A stretch of DNA of 64,000 bases from Leifsonia tongyongensis (GCF_010686705.1 NZ_JAAGWY010000002.1:396001-460000), one strand, 5' to 3'. Positions 27,280 through 38,287 are shown, numbered from the stretch's first letter. A program made the numbers and translations. Notes: generated by a model from the sequence alone, not told the origin.

Positions 27280-28225
27280 GTGAGCGTGCCGGTTCGGCGG
27301 GAATGACCGAGACCGTCGGGAACAGTCCGGGATTCACATCCAGGACGACGCGGAGCACACCGACCCACACGAGAGCGGCGCCGAGCAGGTGCAGGGCGAC
27401 CAGTGCGTCGGGCAGGCCCGTCAGCGACTGGAGGACCCCGATGCCCGCCTGGAGAAGCAGGACGACGATGAAGGTGACGGTGCGGCGGCGCGCGAGGACC
27501 GCATCCGGGATGCGCGCCAGAACGACGAGCAGAGCGATCGCCAGTCCCAGCGTCGCGGTGCCCAGGACGGCGTGGACGACCGTGACGTCGAGCCAGTCGA
27601 AGGTCATGCGCGGCACGGCGGCGGAATCGCCCGAGTGAGGACCCGAACCGGAGACGAGCGTGCCGACCAGGATGAGAAGGAGGGTGACGGCGAGGAGCGT
27701 ATAGCTGAGGACGCGCGCGATGCGTGGGATCGCCACCGCCGCGGACTCGCCGAGGTGCGCGCGATGCCACGTGAGAGCCGTCGTGGTCAGCAGCGCGATC
27801 GCCATGACGAAATGGAAAGCGACGATGTACGGGTTGAGCGCCGTGAGAACGGTGATTCCGCCGGCGATCGCGTTCGCGACCACCAGCCAGAACTGCGACC
27901 ACGCGAGCCTGGTCATGGTGCGGTTGCGCGGCTTCTGGAGCCGGGCGGCCACGATGACCCACCCGACGGCGACACACAGGACACCGGTCATCATGCGGTT
28001 CGTGAACTCGATGATGGCGTGGATGCCGAGAGCCGGAGTCGGAGTCAGCGACCCCACCTCACAGCTCGGCCAGGTCGGGCAGCCCAGCCCGGAGCCGGTG
28101 ACTCGCACGACTCCCCCGCTGAACACGATGAAGATGCTGACGATCAGCGCTGCCGTCGTCGCCCACCGGAGCGACCGTGGACCGAGGGTGTAACGCGATG
28201 CCAGATACGCGAGCGGGGTTTGCAC
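27266..28225 (-). CDS. ctaA: Heme A synthase (COX15/CtaA)
   Basis: A 319-residue membrane protein with about eight helices that oxidises heme O to heme A. The conserved extracellular Cys pair is in GCPTWPSC, followed by HAIIEFTNRMM, which carries a haem His and the catalytic Glu. A second haem-His pair is in later helices (VAFHFVMAIA, VVHAVLGTATL). GTG at 28225 is chosen because it directly precedes the first helix; an open frame upstream adds 38 Arg-rich residues. TACGAT is 5 nt upstream, suggesting a leaderless start. Works with CtaB and SURF1 for cytochrome oxidase. Confidence 0.92.
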   Translation of the reverse strand: MQTPLAYLASRYTLGPRSLRWATTAALIVSIFIVFSGGVVRVTGSGLGCPTWPSCEVGSLTPTPALGIHAIIEFTNRMMTGVLCVAVGWVIVAARLQKPRNRTMTRLAWSQFWLVVANAIAGGITVLTALNPYIVAFHFVMAIALLTTTALTWHRAHLGESAAVAIPRIARVLSYTLLAVTLLLILVGTLVSGSGPHSGDSAAVPRMTFDWLDVTVVHAVLGTATLGLAIALLVVLARIPDAVLARRRTVTFIVVLLLQAGIGVLQSLTGLPDALVALHLLGAALVWVGVLRVVLDVNPGLFPTVSVIPAEPARSLSIR

Positions 28226-28274
28226 ACTCCATCGTAACCGGAGCGTTCCTGGCCGGATCCCGTGCTGCCGCCGG

Positions 28275-28826
28275 TCAGCCCCTGTCGTCGCGCGGCCGCG
28301 CGTCGAGCACGCCCAGCCACGACGGGCGCGGCTCGCCACGGAAGTCGACCGTGCGGGTGGGATCAGCGTCGATCACGAAGCCGAGCGCCACGGCGATCCT
28401 CCTGCTGGCGTCGTTGCCGACCAGCCCTTCCCAGCGCAGCCGGGTGTATCCGGGTCCTCCCGCACCCAGCGCATAGTCGATCACCGCCCTGGCGGCCTCT
28501 TTCATGAAGCCGTGACCGCGCGAGGCCTCGCCCAGCCAGCAGCCGAAGGATGCGCTGCCTGCGGCCTCGTCACGACGCAGTTCGATCGCTCCGATCAGTG
28601 GAGTGTCCGCGGCGGTACGGATGGCCCAGGTCTCGTATGCCCCGCTGGCGAGTCCGTGCGGCGCATAGCTGCGAACGAAGAACTCAGCGTTGTCCCGGCC
28701 GTAGGGCCACGGCAGTGGCACCCAGCGGTGGATCTCCGGGTCCTGGCAGAGCTCGAAGACCGCCTCGATGTCCGCGTCGGCGGGCGCGTCCAGGGTGAGG
28801 CGCTCCGTGACGAGTGTTCGGAGCAT
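28275..28826 (-). CDS. GNAT-family N-acetyltransferase (RimJ/RimL-like)
   Basis: A 183-residue GNAT enzyme: RLTLDAPADADIEAVFELCQDP at the start and the acetyl-CoA-binding region GCWLGEASRGHGFMKEAARAV are typical of the ribosomal-protein alanine acetyltransferase subgroup. The substrate is not deducible. It sits between ctaB and ctaA on the same strand: 4 bp after ctaB and 49 bp before ctaA, so it is probably cotranscribed without being part of haem synthesis. Confidence 0.88.
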   Translation of the reverse strand: MLRTLVTERLTLDAPADADIEAVFELCQDPEIHRWVPLPWPYGRDNAEFFVRSYAPHGLASGAYETWAIRTAADTPLIGAIELRRDEAAGSASFGCWLGEASRGHGFMKEAARAVIDYALGAGGPGYTRLRWEGLVGNDASRRIAVALGFVIDADPTRTVDFRGEPRPSWLGVLDARPRDDRG

Positions 28827-28830
28827 CGAC

Positions 28831-29751
28831 TCAGAACGGGAGAAGGGGATCGATGGCGATCGCCAGGAACAGCAGCGTCAGGTAGGCGATCGAGCCGTGG
28901 AACACCCGCATCGGCGAAACGTGTTCGTGGCGGATCGCCAGGTTGTACAGCCGGTGCGATTCGTAGATGAACCAGCCGCCGGCGCCGAGGGCGACCGCGG
29001 TGTAGAGGACGCCCATGTGCGCGACGGGGACCAGCAGCAGCGAGCATGCGACGGTCGCCCAGGCGTACAGGATCACCTGGAGTCCGACGACGGCCCGGCC
29101 GCGGACGACTGCGAGCATCGGCACTCCGGCCGACTTGTAGTCGTCGCGGTACTTCATCGACAGCGGCCAGTAGTGCGGCGGCGTCCAGAGGAAGATGATG
29201 AAGAAGAGGATGAATGGTGCCCAGGCGAGCGATCCGGTCACGGCGGCCCACCCGATCAGCACCGGCATGCAGCCGGCGATTCCGCCCCAGACGATGTTCT
29301 GCGGCGTGCGGCGCTTCAGGATGAGCGTGTAGAAGACCACGTAGAGCAGGATCGCGACGAGCGACAGCGCCGCGGCCAGCCAGTTGGCGAAGAAGCCGAG
29401 CACGAGGATGGATGCGATCCCCAGGCCCCATGCGAAGAGGAGCGCCTCGCGATCGGAGAGCTCGCCGGTGACGAGCGGCCGGTTCTTGGTGCGGTTCATC
29501 ACGCGGTCGATATCGCGGTCGAAGTAGCAGTTGAAGGCCCCTGCGGATCCCGCGCTCATCGCCCCGCCGACGACAGTCGCAAGCACCAGAAGAAGGTTCG
29601 GGATGCCGTTCTGCGCGAGGATCATGGTCGGGACGGTGACGACCAGCAGAAGCTCGACGACGCGGGGCTTGGTCAGCGCCAGGTAGGCCCGGAACTTGCG
29701 CCGTGCGCCGATTCGACCCGGTTCCACTCGGCTCTCTACAGCGACGTCCAT
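28831..29751 (-). CDS. ctaB: Protoheme IX farnesyltransferase (heme O synthase)
   Basis: A 306-residue UbiA-family polytopic protein that adds farnesyl to haem B. The first Asp-rich motif is in [19 protein letters not shown], the second in [15 protein letters not shown], and [14 protein letters not shown] is the conserved start. About nine helices. ATG at 29751 follows GAGGAG at 2-3 nt; a longer in-frame GTG 27 bp upstream lacks a ribosome-binding site. It is divergent from tkt, an arrangement widespread in actinobacteria. Confidence 0.95.
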   Translation of the reverse strand: MDVAVESRVEPGRIGARRKFRAYLALTKPRVVELLLVVTVPTMILAQNGIPNLLLVLATVVGGAMSAGSAGAFNCYFDRDIDRVMNRTKNRPLVTGELSDREALLFAWGLGIASILVLGFFANWLAAALSLVAILLYVVFYTLILKRRTPQNIVWGGIAGCMPVLIGWAAVTGSLAWAPFILFFIIFLWTPPHYWPLSMKYRDDYKSAGVPMLAVVRGRAVVGLQVILYAWATVACSLLLVPVAHMGVLYTAVALGAGGWFIYESHRLYNLAIRHEHVSPMRVFHGSIAYLTLLFLAIAIDPLLPF

Positions 29752-29865
29752 TGCTCCTCTAACGGTCGAATCCCCCACACGATTCTAGGGCATGGCCGAC
29801 GGAGGGCACGCCCCTGCGGGTGGCGCGGGCGAACCCGGAAGACGCCACGTTTCCTGCGTGTTACC

Positions 29866-29871
29866 TATACT
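29866..29871 (+). promoter_or_regulatory. Candidate -10 element for the pentose phosphate operon
   Basis: TATACT in the 277-bp ctaB-tkt divergent region would give a leader of about 150 nt before the tkt GTG. The -35 is weak. The leader holds no ORF or riboswitch that I can recognise. Confidence 0.4.
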
Positions 29872-30028
29872 TGAAGATGCTCGCCAACCGAAGCGCTCTC
29901 ACCCCCGGCCTGTTTGTAGGTCGTCCACGGTTTCTGCGTGAGGTGCCGATGACGTCCACGGCGCGCACTACCTCAACCGGTGCGGGACATGACGGCCCGT
30001 CACCCTCTCTACGAAGGGTCAGTTTCAC

Positions 30029-32122
30029 GTGGCAGCTCTGCAATGGGATCCCATTGACAACAAGGCAGTAGACACCGCTCGGGTTCTTGCAGCGGACGCG
30101 GTTGAGAAAGTCGGCAACGGGCATCCCGGAACTGCCATGAGCCTCGCCCCTGCCGCGTACCTGCTCTTCCAGAAGGTGATGAGGCGCGACCCGCAGGACC
30201 ACCACTGGCTGGGGCGCGACCGGTTCATCCTCTCTGCCGGCCACAGCTCGCTGACCCAGTACATCCAGCTCTACTTCGCCGGCGACGGCCTGAAGCTGAC
30301 CGATCTCGAGGCGCTGCGCACGTGGGGTTCGCTTACGCCCGGCCACCCGGAGTACGGGCACACCGACGGTGTGGAGATCACGACCGGCCCCCTCGGCCAG
30401 GGCATCTCGTCTGCCGTGGGCTTCGCCTACGCAAGCCGCTTCGAGCGCGGACTCTTCGACCCCGACGCCGAGCCGGGCACGAGCCCGTTCGACCACTTCG
30501 TCTATGTGATCGCCGGCGACGGCGACCTCCAGGAGGGCGTGAGCAGCGAGGCGTCCTCGCTCGCCGGCCACCAGGAGCTCGGCAACCTCATTGCGATTTA
30601 TGACAGCAACCAGATCTCGATCGAGGACGACACCAACATCGCTTTCACCGAGGATGTCAAGGCGCGTTATGAGGCGTACCACTGGCACGTGCAGGTCGTC
30701 GACTGGAAGAAGTCCGGCGTCTACAGCGAAGACGTGGTCGCGCTGCACGATGCGATCGTCAAGGCGCAGGGCGTCACGGACAAGCCGTCCCTGATCATCC
30801 TCAAGACCATCATCGGCTGGCCGAGCCCGAAGAAGCAGAACACGGGCAAGATCCACGGGTCGGCGCTGGGCGCCGACGAGCTGGCCGCCGTCAAGGAGGT
30901 TCTCGGCTTCGACCCCGCCAAGACCTTCGACGTCCCCGCCGAGGTCATCGAGCACACGCGAAAGGCCATCGACCGCGGTCTCGCGGCGCACGCCGAATGG
31001 GATGTCGCCTTCACAGCCTGGGCGGAGGCGAACCCGGAGCGCAAAGAGCTGCTCGAGCGGCTCCTCACGGGTGAACTGCCCGAGGGCGTCGACGCGGCCC
31101 TTCCTGCGTTCGAGCCGGGCAAGGACATCTCGACCCGCGCAGCGAGCGGCAAGGTCATCAACGCGATCGCGCCGCTGATGCCCGAGCTGTGGGGCGGCTC
31201 CGCCGACCTCGCCGAGTCGAACAACACGACCATCGAAGGCGCTGCGTCGTTCGTGCCCTCCGAGCACTCGACGCACGAGTGGACCGGCAACCCCTACGGA
31301 CGGGTGCTCCACTTCGGCATCCGCGAGCACGCGATGGCTGCGATCATCAACGGCATCGTGCTGCACGGCCCGACGCGTGCTTTCGGCGGCACGTTCCTCA
31401 TCTTCAGCGACTACATGCGCCCGGCGGTCCGCCTGTCCGCGCTCATGCGGGTCCCGTCGATCTTCGTCTGGACGCACGACTCGGTGGCACTCGGCGAAGA
31501 CGGGCCGACCCACCAGCCGATCGAGCAGCTCTCGACGCTCCGCGCGATCCCCCACCTCGACGTCGTGCGCCCGGGCGACGCGAACGAGGTCGCCTGGGCC
31601 TGGAAGACCATCCTCGAGCGCCGCAAGGGCCCGGCGGGCATCGCGCTGACCCGCCAGAACATCCCGGTGTTCGCCCGCGGCGACGGCGACGCGGCCGGCG
31701 ACACCTTCGCCTCGGCCGAGAACGTCGCCAAGGGCGCGTACGTGCTGGCAGAAGCGCCGGGCGGAACGCCGGACGTGATCTTCATCGCCACCGGTTCCGA
31801 GGTGCAGATCGCGGTGGATGCGCGTGAGAAGCTGCGCGCAGACGGCATCAACGCACGTGTGGTCTCCGCGCCCTGCCTCGAATGGTTCGAGGAGCAGAGC
31901 GACGAGTACCGCGCATCCGTGCTCCCGGCAGCGGTGAAGGCGCGTGTCTCGATCGAAGCGGGCCTCGACCTCACCTGGCGCAAGTACGTCGGCGACCACG
32001 GCCGCAGCGTGTCGATCGAGCACTTCGGTGCATCCGCCGACTACAAGACCCTGTTCCGCGAGTTCGGCATGACGACCGAGCATGCCGTCGCGGCAGCAAA
32101 GGAATCGCTCGCGTCCCTCTGA
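30029..32122 (+). CDS. tkt: Transketolase
   Basis: A 697-residue thiamin-diphosphate enzyme that moves two-carbon units in the non-oxidative pentose phosphate pathway. The ThDP motif starts GDGDLQEG and extends to the N-terminal half's [20 protein letters not shown] and the C-terminal ATGSEVQIA and [15 protein letters not shown] region complete the three domains. GTG start; ribosome-binding signal is weak (GAAGG 12-13 nt upstream). First of six genes running the same way through to pgl. Confidence 0.97.
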   Translation: MAALQWDPIDNKAVDTARVLAADAVEKVGNGHPGTAMSLAPAAYLLFQKVMRRDPQDHHWLGRDRFILSAGHSSLTQYIQLYFAGDGLKLTDLEALRTWGSLTPGHPEYGHTDGVEITTGPLGQGISSAVGFAYASRFERGLFDPDAEPGTSPFDHFVYVIAGDGDLQEGVSSEASSLAGHQELGNLIAIYDSNQISIEDDTNIAFTEDVKARYEAYHWHVQVVDWKKSGVYSEDVVALHDAIVKAQGVTDKPSLIILKTIIGWPSPKKQNTGKIHGSALGADELAAVKEVLGFDPAKTFDVPAEVIEHTRKAIDRGLAAHAEWDVAFTAWAEANPERKELLERLLTGELPEGVDAALPAFEPGKDISTRAASGKVINAIAPLMPELWGGSADLAESNNTTIEGAASFVPSEHSTHEWTGNPYGRVLHFGIREHAMAAIINGIVLHGPTRAFGGTFLIFSDYMRPAVRLSALMRVPSIFVWTHDSVALGEDGPTHQPIEQLSTLRAIPHLDVVRPGDANEVAWAWKTILERRKGPAGIALTRQNIPVFARGDGDAAGDTFASAENVAKGAYVLAEAPGGTPDVIFIATGSEVQIAVDAREKLRADGINARVVSAPCLEWFEEQSDEYRASVLPAAVKARVSIEAGLDLTWRKYVGDHGRSVSIEHFGASADYKTLFREFGMTTEHAVAAAKESLASL

Positions 32123-32161
32123 GACCGAGCCAGGAACGTCAAGCCAAAGGGAAGAGAAGAC

Positions 32162-33274
32162 ATGACAGACGCAACACCCACCGCCCAGCTCTCCGAAGCC
32201 GGAGTCAGCATCTGGCTCGACGACCTCTCCCGTGAGCGCATCCGATCGGGCGGGCTGCAGAAGCTGATCGACGACAAGAACGTCGTCGGCGTCACCACGA
32301 ACCCCACGATCTTCGCCACCGCGCTGTCCAAGGGCGCGGCCTACGACGACCAGGTGCGCGAACTGGCGAAAGCCGGCGCAGACGTCGTCGACGCCGTCTT
32401 CGAGATCACGACGAACGACGTGGCCGACGCGAGTGACATCTTCCACGCGACCTTCGAGGCCACGCACGGCCTCGACGGCCGGGTGTCGATCGAGGTCGAG
32501 CCTGGGCTCGCACACGACGCCGCCGGGACGGTCGCCGAGGCGAAGAAGCTGGCAGCCAAGGTCGACAAGCCCAACGTCCTCATCAAGATCCCGGCGACGG
32601 TCGAAGGCCTCGAAGCCATCACGGAGACCATCGCCGCGGGTATCAGCGTCAATGTCACGCTGATCTTCAGCCTCGAGCGCTACCGCCAGGTCATCGACGC
32701 GTACCTGACCGGACTCGAGAAGGCCGCCGCTGCGGGGATCGACCTGTCGGGCATCCAGTCGGTCGCTTCGTTCTTCGTGTCGCGCGTCGACACCGAGATC
32801 GACAAGCGCCTGGTGGCCATCGGCACGGACGAGGCGCTCGCACTCAAGAGCAAAGCCGGCGTGGCCAACGCGCAGCTCGCGTACCAGGCGTTCGAGGAGG
32901 CCTTCGCCACCGACCGTGCCAAGGCGCTGCTGGCCGCCGGTGCGAACCTGCAGCGCCCGCTGTGGGCCTCGACCGGGGTCAAGGACCCGAGCCTTCCTGA
33001 CACGCTCTACGTGACGCAGCTGGTCGCGCCCGGCGTCGTCAACACGATGCCGGAGAAGACCCTCGACGCGACCTTCGACCACGGGGTCATCACCGGTGAC
33101 ACGGTGACAGGCTCGTATGCGGCAGCCGCCGACGTGCTGGCGGCGATCGACGCGCTCGGCATCTCGTACGACGAGGTCACCGAACTGCTCGAACGCGAAG
33201 GCGTCGACAAGTTCATCGTCTCCTGGAACGAACTCCTCGACACCGTCAGCGCCGCGCTCGAGGCAGCGAAATGA
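32162..33274 (+). CDS. tal: Transaldolase
   Basis: A 370-residue class I aldolase-like transaldolase of the long actinobacterial type. [24 protein letters not shown] (Schiff-base Lys) and [14 protein letters not shown] are visible. It interconverts sedoheptulose-7-phosphate/glyceraldehyde-3-phosphate with erythrose-4-phosphate/fructose-6-phosphate. GGGAAGAG lies before the ATG, 39 bp after tkt. Its stop overlaps the pgi start by 4 bp. Confidence 0.96.
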   Translation: MTDATPTAQLSEAGVSIWLDDLSRERIRSGGLQKLIDDKNVVGVTTNPTIFATALSKGAAYDDQVRELAKAGADVVDAVFEITTNDVADASDIFHATFEATHGLDGRVSIEVEPGLAHDAAGTVAEAKKLAAKVDKPNVLIKIPATVEGLEAITETIAAGISVNVTLIFSLERYRQVIDAYLTGLEKAAAAGIDLSGIQSVASFFVSRVDTEIDKRLVAIGTDEALALKSKAGVANAQLAYQAFEEAFATDRAKALLAAGANLQRPLWASTGVKDPSLPDTLYVTQLVAPGVVNTMPEKTLDATFDHGVITGDTVTGSYAAAADVLAAIDALGISYDEVTELLEREGVDKFIVSWNELLDTVSAALEAAK

Positions 33275-34881
33275 GCTTCAAGGTCCACGTCTCGGGAGCA
33301 GCTGAGCAGGCCGTCAAGGCCGCTCTCCCCCAGCTCGTGGCCGACCTCGTCGCTTCCGGCATCACCGCCCAGGATGCGGCGCTGTGGGGTCCGGATGCGG
33401 AGGCCGAGGCGTCCAAGCGCCTCGGCTGGACCGAGTCGGTCGCCATCTCGCGCCCGCTGGTGCCCGAGATCGTCGCGCTGCGCGACGAACTCCGTGCCAA
33501 GGGCGTCGACCGCATCGTGCTCGGCGGGATGGGCGGGTCGTCGCTCGCTCCCGAGGTCATCGCCCAGACGGCAGCCGTCGAGCTGACCATCCTCGACTCG
33601 ACCGCTCCCGGCCAGGTGCTCGCCGCCCTCGGCGACCGGCTCGAGTCGACGGCTCTCGTCGTGTCGAGCAAGTCGGGCTCCACGCTCGAGACCGACAGCC
33701 AGCGTCGCGTCTTCGAGAAGGCGTTCCGTGATGCGGGCATCGACCCGCGCGAGCGGATCATCGTGGTGACCGATCCGGGCTCGCCGCTCGACGCCTCGGC
33801 GCGCGAGGCGGGCTACCGGGTCTTCAATGCCGACCCGAACGTCGGCGGCCGCTACTCGGCGCTCACCGCTTTCGGGCTGGTTCCGTCGGGCCTCGCGGGC
33901 GTCGACATCGAGGAGCTGCTCGAAGAGGCCGAGACGATCTCGCTCGAACTGGCGATCGACGATCCGACGAACCCGGGGCTGATCCTCGCCGCGGCGATCG
34001 CCGGCGGCAACCCGCTCAAGGACAAGCTCGCGCTCGTCTCCGACGGCACCCACATCGTCGGACTGCCGGACTGGGCGGAGCAGTTGATCGCCGAGTCCAC
34101 GGGCAAGCAGGGCACGGGCATCCTTCCGGTCGTCCTCGACAAGCTCGCGCCGGAGCTGTCGGCGAATCTCCCCGACCTCCAGGTGGTCCGGCTCGTCGAC
34201 AACGCCGACGCACGCCACCTGTTCCCGGCCGACCGGCACCACGGCGAGATCCTCGTCTCGGGAAGCCTGGGCGCCCAGTTCCTCGTGTGGGAGTATGCGA
34301 CCGCGATCATCGGCCGGCTCCTCGGCATCAATCCGTTCGACCAGCCCGACGTCGAGTCGGCGAAGATCGCAACGCGTGGCCTGCTCGACAACCGGCCCGA
34401 GGCGACCGCTCCGGCCTTCGTCGCCGACGGTATCGAGGTGCGTGGCACCGCCGCCGTCGTCGCGGGAGCCGGAACGCTGTCGGGAGCCGTGGATGCACTG
34501 CTCGCGCAGCTCGGACCCGACGGCTACGTCTCCATCCAGGCCTACGTCGACCGCATCGCGCTGCCCCAGCTCGCCGGCCTCCGCGACCTTCTCGCCGGCA
34601 AGGCGGGCAGGCCGGTCACCTTCGGCTGGGGGCCGCGGTTCCTCCATTCGACCGGACAGTTCCACAAGGGTGGACCGGCCGTCGGCGTCTTCCTGCAGAT
34701 CACGGAGAACGCGCCGGAAGACCTCGCCATCCCGGACCGGCCGTTCACCTTCGGGCAGCTGATCCAGGCGCAGGCGAACGGCGACGCGAGCGTGCTCGCC
34801 GACCACGGACGCCCGGTCCTCACCCTCAACCTCACCGACCCGGAGGCGAACCTCGTGCCTCTCTTCGACGCGGTCAACTAG
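33271..34881 (+). CDS. pgi: Glucose-6-phosphate isomerase
   Basis: A 536-residue sugar isomerase. [24 protein letters not shown] (phosphate-binding SIS motif) and the later [21 protein letters not shown] segment place it in the bacterial PGI family (the bifunctional-size transaldolase/PGI is excluded because tal is separate). It links glucose-6-phosphate for zwf to fructose-6-phosphate from tal. The ATG overlaps tal by 4 bp, so it is translationally coupled. Confidence 0.93.
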   Translation: MSFKVHVSGAAEQAVKAALPQLVADLVASGITAQDAALWGPDAEAEASKRLGWTESVAISRPLVPEIVALRDELRAKGVDRIVLGGMGGSSLAPEVIAQTAAVELTILDSTAPGQVLAALGDRLESTALVVSSKSGSTLETDSQRRVFEKAFRDAGIDPRERIIVVTDPGSPLDASAREAGYRVFNADPNVGGRYSALTAFGLVPSGLAGVDIEELLEEAETISLELAIDDPTNPGLILAAAIAGGNPLKDKLALVSDGTHIVGLPDWAEQLIAESTGKQGTGILPVVLDKLAPELSANLPDLQVVRLVDNADARHLFPADRHHGEILVSGSLGAQFLVWEYATAIIGRLLGINPFDQPDVESAKIATRGLLDNRPEATAPAFVADGIEVRGTAAVVAGAGTLSGAVDALLAQLGPDGYVSIQAYVDRIALPQLAGLRDLLAGKAGRPVTFGWGPRFLHSTGQFHKGGPAVGVFLQITENAPEDLAIPDRPFTFGQLIQAQANGDASVLADHGRPVLTLNLTDPEANLVPLFDAVN

Positions 34882-34907
34882 GCGCATCAACCGAATCAAG
34901 GAGTTCA

Positions 34908-36449
34908 ATGTCCCCGGTGGAGATCACCCCGGAGTTCAACCCGCTGCGCGTGCCGTACGACAAGCGACTCAATCGCATCGCCGGCCCGAGCAGCCTCATC
35001 ATCTTCGGTGTGACGGGTGACCTCTCCCGCAAGAAGCTGATGCCGGCGGTCTACGACCTCGCCAACCGCGGTCTCCTCCCGCCCGGATTCTCCCTCGTCG
35101 GCTTCGCCCGCCGCGACTGGGAGGACCAGGACTTCGAGAAGGTCGTCTACGACGCGGTCAAGCAGTACTCGCGGACACCGTTCCAGGACGACGTCTGGCA
35201 GCAGCTCGCGCAGGGCATCCGCTTCGTGTCCGGCGAGTTCGACGACGAGGCGTCGTTCGAGCGGCTCCGGGAGACGGTCGAGAAGCTCGACGTCGAACGC
35301 GGCACGATGGGCAACCACGCGTTCTACCTGTCGATCCCGCCGAAAGCGTTCCCCCTCGTCACGGAGCAGCTCAGCAGGTCCGGACTGGCGAAGCAGGAGC
35401 CGGGGCACTGGCGGCGCGTCGTGATCGAGAAACCGTTCGGAAGCGACCTCAAGTCGGCCCGCGAGCTGAACAAGGTGGTGGAGTCCGTCTTCCCTCCCGA
35501 CTCGGTCTTCCGCATCGACCACTACCTCGGCAAAGAGACCGTCCAGAACATCCTGGCCCTGCGCTTCGCCAATGAGTTGTACGAGCCGATCTGGAACGCG
35601 AACTACGTCGACCACGTGCAGATCACGATGGCCGAGGACATCGGCGTGGGCGGCCGCGCCGGATACTACGACGGGATCGGCGCCGCGCGAGACGTCATCC
35701 AGAACCACCTCCTCCAGCTCCTGGCGCTGACCGCGATGGAGGAGCCCATCTCCTTCGACGCGGCCGACCTCCGCGCCGAGAAGGAGAAGATCCTGGCAGC
35801 CGTGCGGCTGCCGGACGACCTGAGCACGGCCACCGCCCGCGGACAGTACTCGGGCGGTTGGCAGGGCGGGGAGAAGGTCGTCGGCTTCCTCGAAGAAGAC
35901 GGCATGAACCCGCACTCGACCACCGAGACCTACGCGGCGATGAAGCTCGGCATCGGAACCCGGCGCTGGGCCGGGGTTCCGTTCTATCTCCGGGCGGGCA
36001 AGCGCCTGGGCCGGCGGGTGACCGAGATCGCCGTCGTCTTCAAGCGGGCGCCGCAGCAGTTGTTCGCCGAGAGCCAGACCACCGCGCTCGGACAGAACGC
36101 GCTCGTCATCCGGGTCCAGCCCGACGAAGGCGTGACGATCCGCTTCGGATCCAAGGTTCCCGGCGCCGGGATGCAGGTGCGTGACGTCAGCATGGACTTC
36201 GGTTACGGTCACGCGTTCACCGAGGCGAGCCCGGAAGCATACGAGCGGCTCATCCTCGATGTGCTCCTGGGCGACCCGCCCCTCTTCCCGCGTCACGAAG
36301 AGGTCGAACTCTCCTGGAAGATCCTCGACCCGATCGAAGAGTACTGGGCGACACTGGGCCAGCCCGAACAGTACCGCCCCGGAACGTGGGGCCCGAGCTC
36401 CGCCGACGAGCTGCTCGCTCGCGACGGCCGAACCTGGAGGCGCCCATGA
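34908..36449 (+). CDS. zwf: Glucose-6-phosphate dehydrogenase
   Basis: A 513-residue G6PD, the oxidative entry of the pentose phosphate pathway. The dinucleotide motif GVTGDLSRKKLMPA (about 25-38) and the catalytic RIDHYLGKETVQN segment are intact. The AAGGAG ribosome-binding site lies 4-5 nt before the ATG. It needs OpcA for full activity in related bacteria, and opcA follows at once with a 4-bp overlap. An upstream open frame overlapping pgi is not used. Confidence 0.97.
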   Translation: MSPVEITPEFNPLRVPYDKRLNRIAGPSSLIIFGVTGDLSRKKLMPAVYDLANRGLLPPGFSLVGFARRDWEDQDFEKVVYDAVKQYSRTPFQDDVWQQLAQGIRFVSGEFDDEASFERLRETVEKLDVERGTMGNHAFYLSIPPKAFPLVTEQLSRSGLAKQEPGHWRRVVIEKPFGSDLKSARELNKVVESVFPPDSVFRIDHYLGKETVQNILALRFANELYEPIWNANYVDHVQITMAEDIGVGGRAGYYDGIGAARDVIQNHLLQLLALTAMEEPISFDAADLRAEKEKILAAVRLPDDLSTATARGQYSGGWQGGEKVVGFLEEDGMNPHSTTETYAAMKLGIGTRRWAGVPFYLRAGKRLGRRVTEIAVVFKRAPQQLFAESQTTALGQNALVIRVQPDEGVTIRFGSKVPGAGMQVRDVSMDFGYGHAFTEASPEAYERLILDVLLGDPPLFPRHEEVELSWKILDPIEEYWATLGQPEQYRPGTWGPSSADELLARDGRTWRRP

Positions 36450-37417
36450 TCGTCGATCTCCCCGCAACCACGACGAGCAAGGTCTCGAAAGCGCTCGTCA
36501 AGATTCGCGAAGAGGGCGGCGCGGTCGCCCTCGGCCGCGTCCTCACTCTCGTGATCGCAACCCATCTGGGTCAGGAGGAGGAAGCGATCGAGGCGGCGAA
36601 CGACGCCTCGCGCGAGCATCCGATGCGTGTCATCGTCGTCTCGACGGAAGACCCCAACCATGGGGCGCCGACCCTGTCGGAAGGCCGGCTCGACGCACAG
36701 ATCCGGGTCGGCGGCGACGCAGGCGCGAGCGAGGTCATCGTGCTGCGCGCCTACGGAGAGACCGCCAGCGACGAGGAGGGCCTGGTCACCGGGCTGCTCC
36801 TGCCGGACGCTCCTGTGGTGGCCTGGTGGCCCGGAGCCGCACCGGAAGTGGCCTCCGCATCACCGCTCGGCCGCATCGCGACCCGGCGCATCACCGACGC
36901 GTCGGCACAGCCCGACCCGCACGAAGCACTCCGTCACCTCTCCAGAACGTATAAGCCGGGCGACACGGACTTCGCCTGGACGCGCCTGACGCTCTGGCGG
37001 GCACAGCTCGCCGCGGTGCTCGACCAGCCGCCGTACGAGGCCGTCGAGAGCGTCGAGGTCGCGGGCGCGGCCGACTCCCCCTCGACCGTGCTGCTCGCTG
37101 CATGGCTCTGCCTTCAACTGCAGGTGCCGGTGCAGCACGACCTCACATCGCGCGCGACCGGATCGAGCGGCATCCACGGTGTGCGCCTCGGTCGCGCCTC
37201 CGGAGTCATCGAACTCGAACGTGAGATCCCCGACGTGGCCCGCCTCTCGGAGCCCGGTCAGCCCACCCACGATCTTTCGCTGCCACGCCGCAACCTGCGC
37301 GACTGCCTGGCCGAGGAACTGCGTAGGCTGGACCCCGACGATCTGTACGGCGAGGTGATCACCAAGGGCCTCGAAGAGCTTGAGGCCGCCGACGAAGGAG
37401 TGGGCGCGAAGCGATGA
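36446..37417 (+). CDS. opcA: Glucose-6-phosphate dehydrogenase assembly protein OpcA
   Basis: A 323-residue OpcA, known in actinobacteria and cyanobacteria as an allosteric/assembly partner of Zwf. MIVDLPATTTSKVSKAL, VRVVVVSTEDP-like middle and the VVAWWPG segment are typical. ATG overlaps the zwf stop by 4 bp and its stop overlaps the pgl start by 4 bp, tying the three oxidative genes together. Confidence 0.93.
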   Translation: MIVDLPATTTSKVSKALVKIREEGGAVALGRVLTLVIATHLGQEEEAIEAANDASREHPMRVIVVSTEDPNHGAPTLSEGRLDAQIRVGGDAGASEVIVLRAYGETASDEEGLVTGLLLPDAPVVAWWPGAAPEVASASPLGRIATRRITDASAQPDPHEALRHLSRTYKPGDTDFAWTRLTLWRAQLAAVLDQPPYEAVESVEVAGAADSPSTVLLAAWLCLQLQVPVQHDLTSRATGSSGIHGVRLGRASGVIELEREIPDVARLSEPGQPTHDLSLPRRNLRDCLAEELRRLDPDDLYGEVITKGLEELEAADEGVGAKR

Positions 37418-38184
37418 CGAACGAACGACGTGTGCTGGTCCACCCCGACAAACAGGCCCTCACCGGTTCGGTCGCCGCGCGTTTCCTCACGAAGACGGTC
37501 GACATCATCGACGACCTCGGGGGTGCCAACATCGTCCTGACGGGGGGAACGGTCGGGATCGGCGTGCTCCAGGCCGTCAATGACTCGCCCGCCCGCGACA
37601 GCGTCGACTGGTCGAAAGTCCACTTCTGGTGGGGCGACGAGCGCTGGGTGCCGAAAGGCGACGCCGACCGCAACGAACTGGCGGCGCGGCAGGCTCTGCT
37701 CGACAACATCGCGGTACCGCCAGGGAACGTGCACCCGTTCGCTGCGTCCGACGAACTCGACGACCTGGATGCCGCCGCGGTGGCCTACGCCGACGAGCTC
37801 GCGGCATACGCGGCCGACGGTGCACGATACCCGCGCTTCGACATCACGTTCCTCGGCGTCGGGCCTGACGGTCACATCGCCTCGCTCTTCCCCGACCGTG
37901 CGGGCATCCGCGAAACCGACGCGACAGTCGTCGCCGTGCGCGACTCCCCCAAACCGCCGCCCGAGAGGCTCAGCCTCACGCGTCCGGTGCTGAACTCGTC
38001 GGATCGCATCTGGCTGGTGCTCGCAGGCGACGACAAAGCGTCCGCGCTCGGCCTCGCGCTTGCGGGTGCGAGCTACACGGAAGTACCGGTGGCCGGCGCC
38101 AAAGGCCGCAAGCGCACCGTGTTCTTCGTCGACCAGGACGCGGCCGCCCAGGTGCCGGCGAACCTCATCGCGCCGTCCTATTGA
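37414..38184 (+). CDS. pgl: 6-Phosphogluconolactonase
   Basis: A 256-residue sugar-phosphate hydrolase of the NagB-like fold. VHFWWGDERWVPKGDADRN and LGVGPDGHIASLFP are the two active-site blocks. It hydrolyses the lactone made by Zwf. Last gene of the operon; the 6-phosphogluconate dehydrogenase that would follow biochemically is not in this window. Two stacked hairpins follow the stop. Confidence 0.96.
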   Translation: MTNERRVLVHPDKQALTGSVAARFLTKTVDIIDDLGGANIVLTGGTVGIGVLQAVNDSPARDSVDWSKVHFWWGDERWVPKGDADRNELAARQALLDNIAVPPGNVHPFAASDELDDLDAAAVAYADELAAYAADGARYPRFDITFLGVGPDGHIASLFPDRAGIRETDATVVAVRDSPKPPPERLSLTRPVLNSSDRIWLVLAGDDKASALGLALAGASYTEVPVAGAKGRKRTVFFVDQDAAAQVPANLIAPSY

Positions 38185-38264
38185 TTTAGCGCGCCGGTCC
38201 CCTGCCCGGCACGCCGTGGCATGCTGCGGCCGCGCGCGAGCGCCCTACGCATGCTGCCCCAGAT

Positions 38265-38287
38265 GTTTTTGGACGGAGTCCAAGAAC
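38265..38287 (+). terminator. First hairpin after pgl
   Basis: GTTTTTGGAC and GTCCAAGAAC pair (one G-U) around a 3-nt loop. It precedes a stronger hairpin by 2 nt. Confidence 0.45.

Noticed and set aside
29866-30028. Riboswitch in the tkt leader
   Set aside because: The 150-nt leader has no recognisable ligand-binding core or terminator/antiterminator pair.
31201-31230. Second LexA-like TCGAAC site inside tkt
   Set aside because: It lies in coding sequence, lacks the second half-site at the right spacing, and has no nearby promoter.
29861-33082. A 1073-residue open frame antisense to tkt and tal
   Set aside because: It is the third-codon-position shadow of two well-supported genes in high-GC DNA; the translated sequence is Asp/Arg/His-rich with no domain.
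33007-36467. Long minus-strand frames opposite pgi and zwf
   Set aside because: Shadows of glycolytic genes; composition is Arg/Asp/Gly-rich and no start signals are seen.
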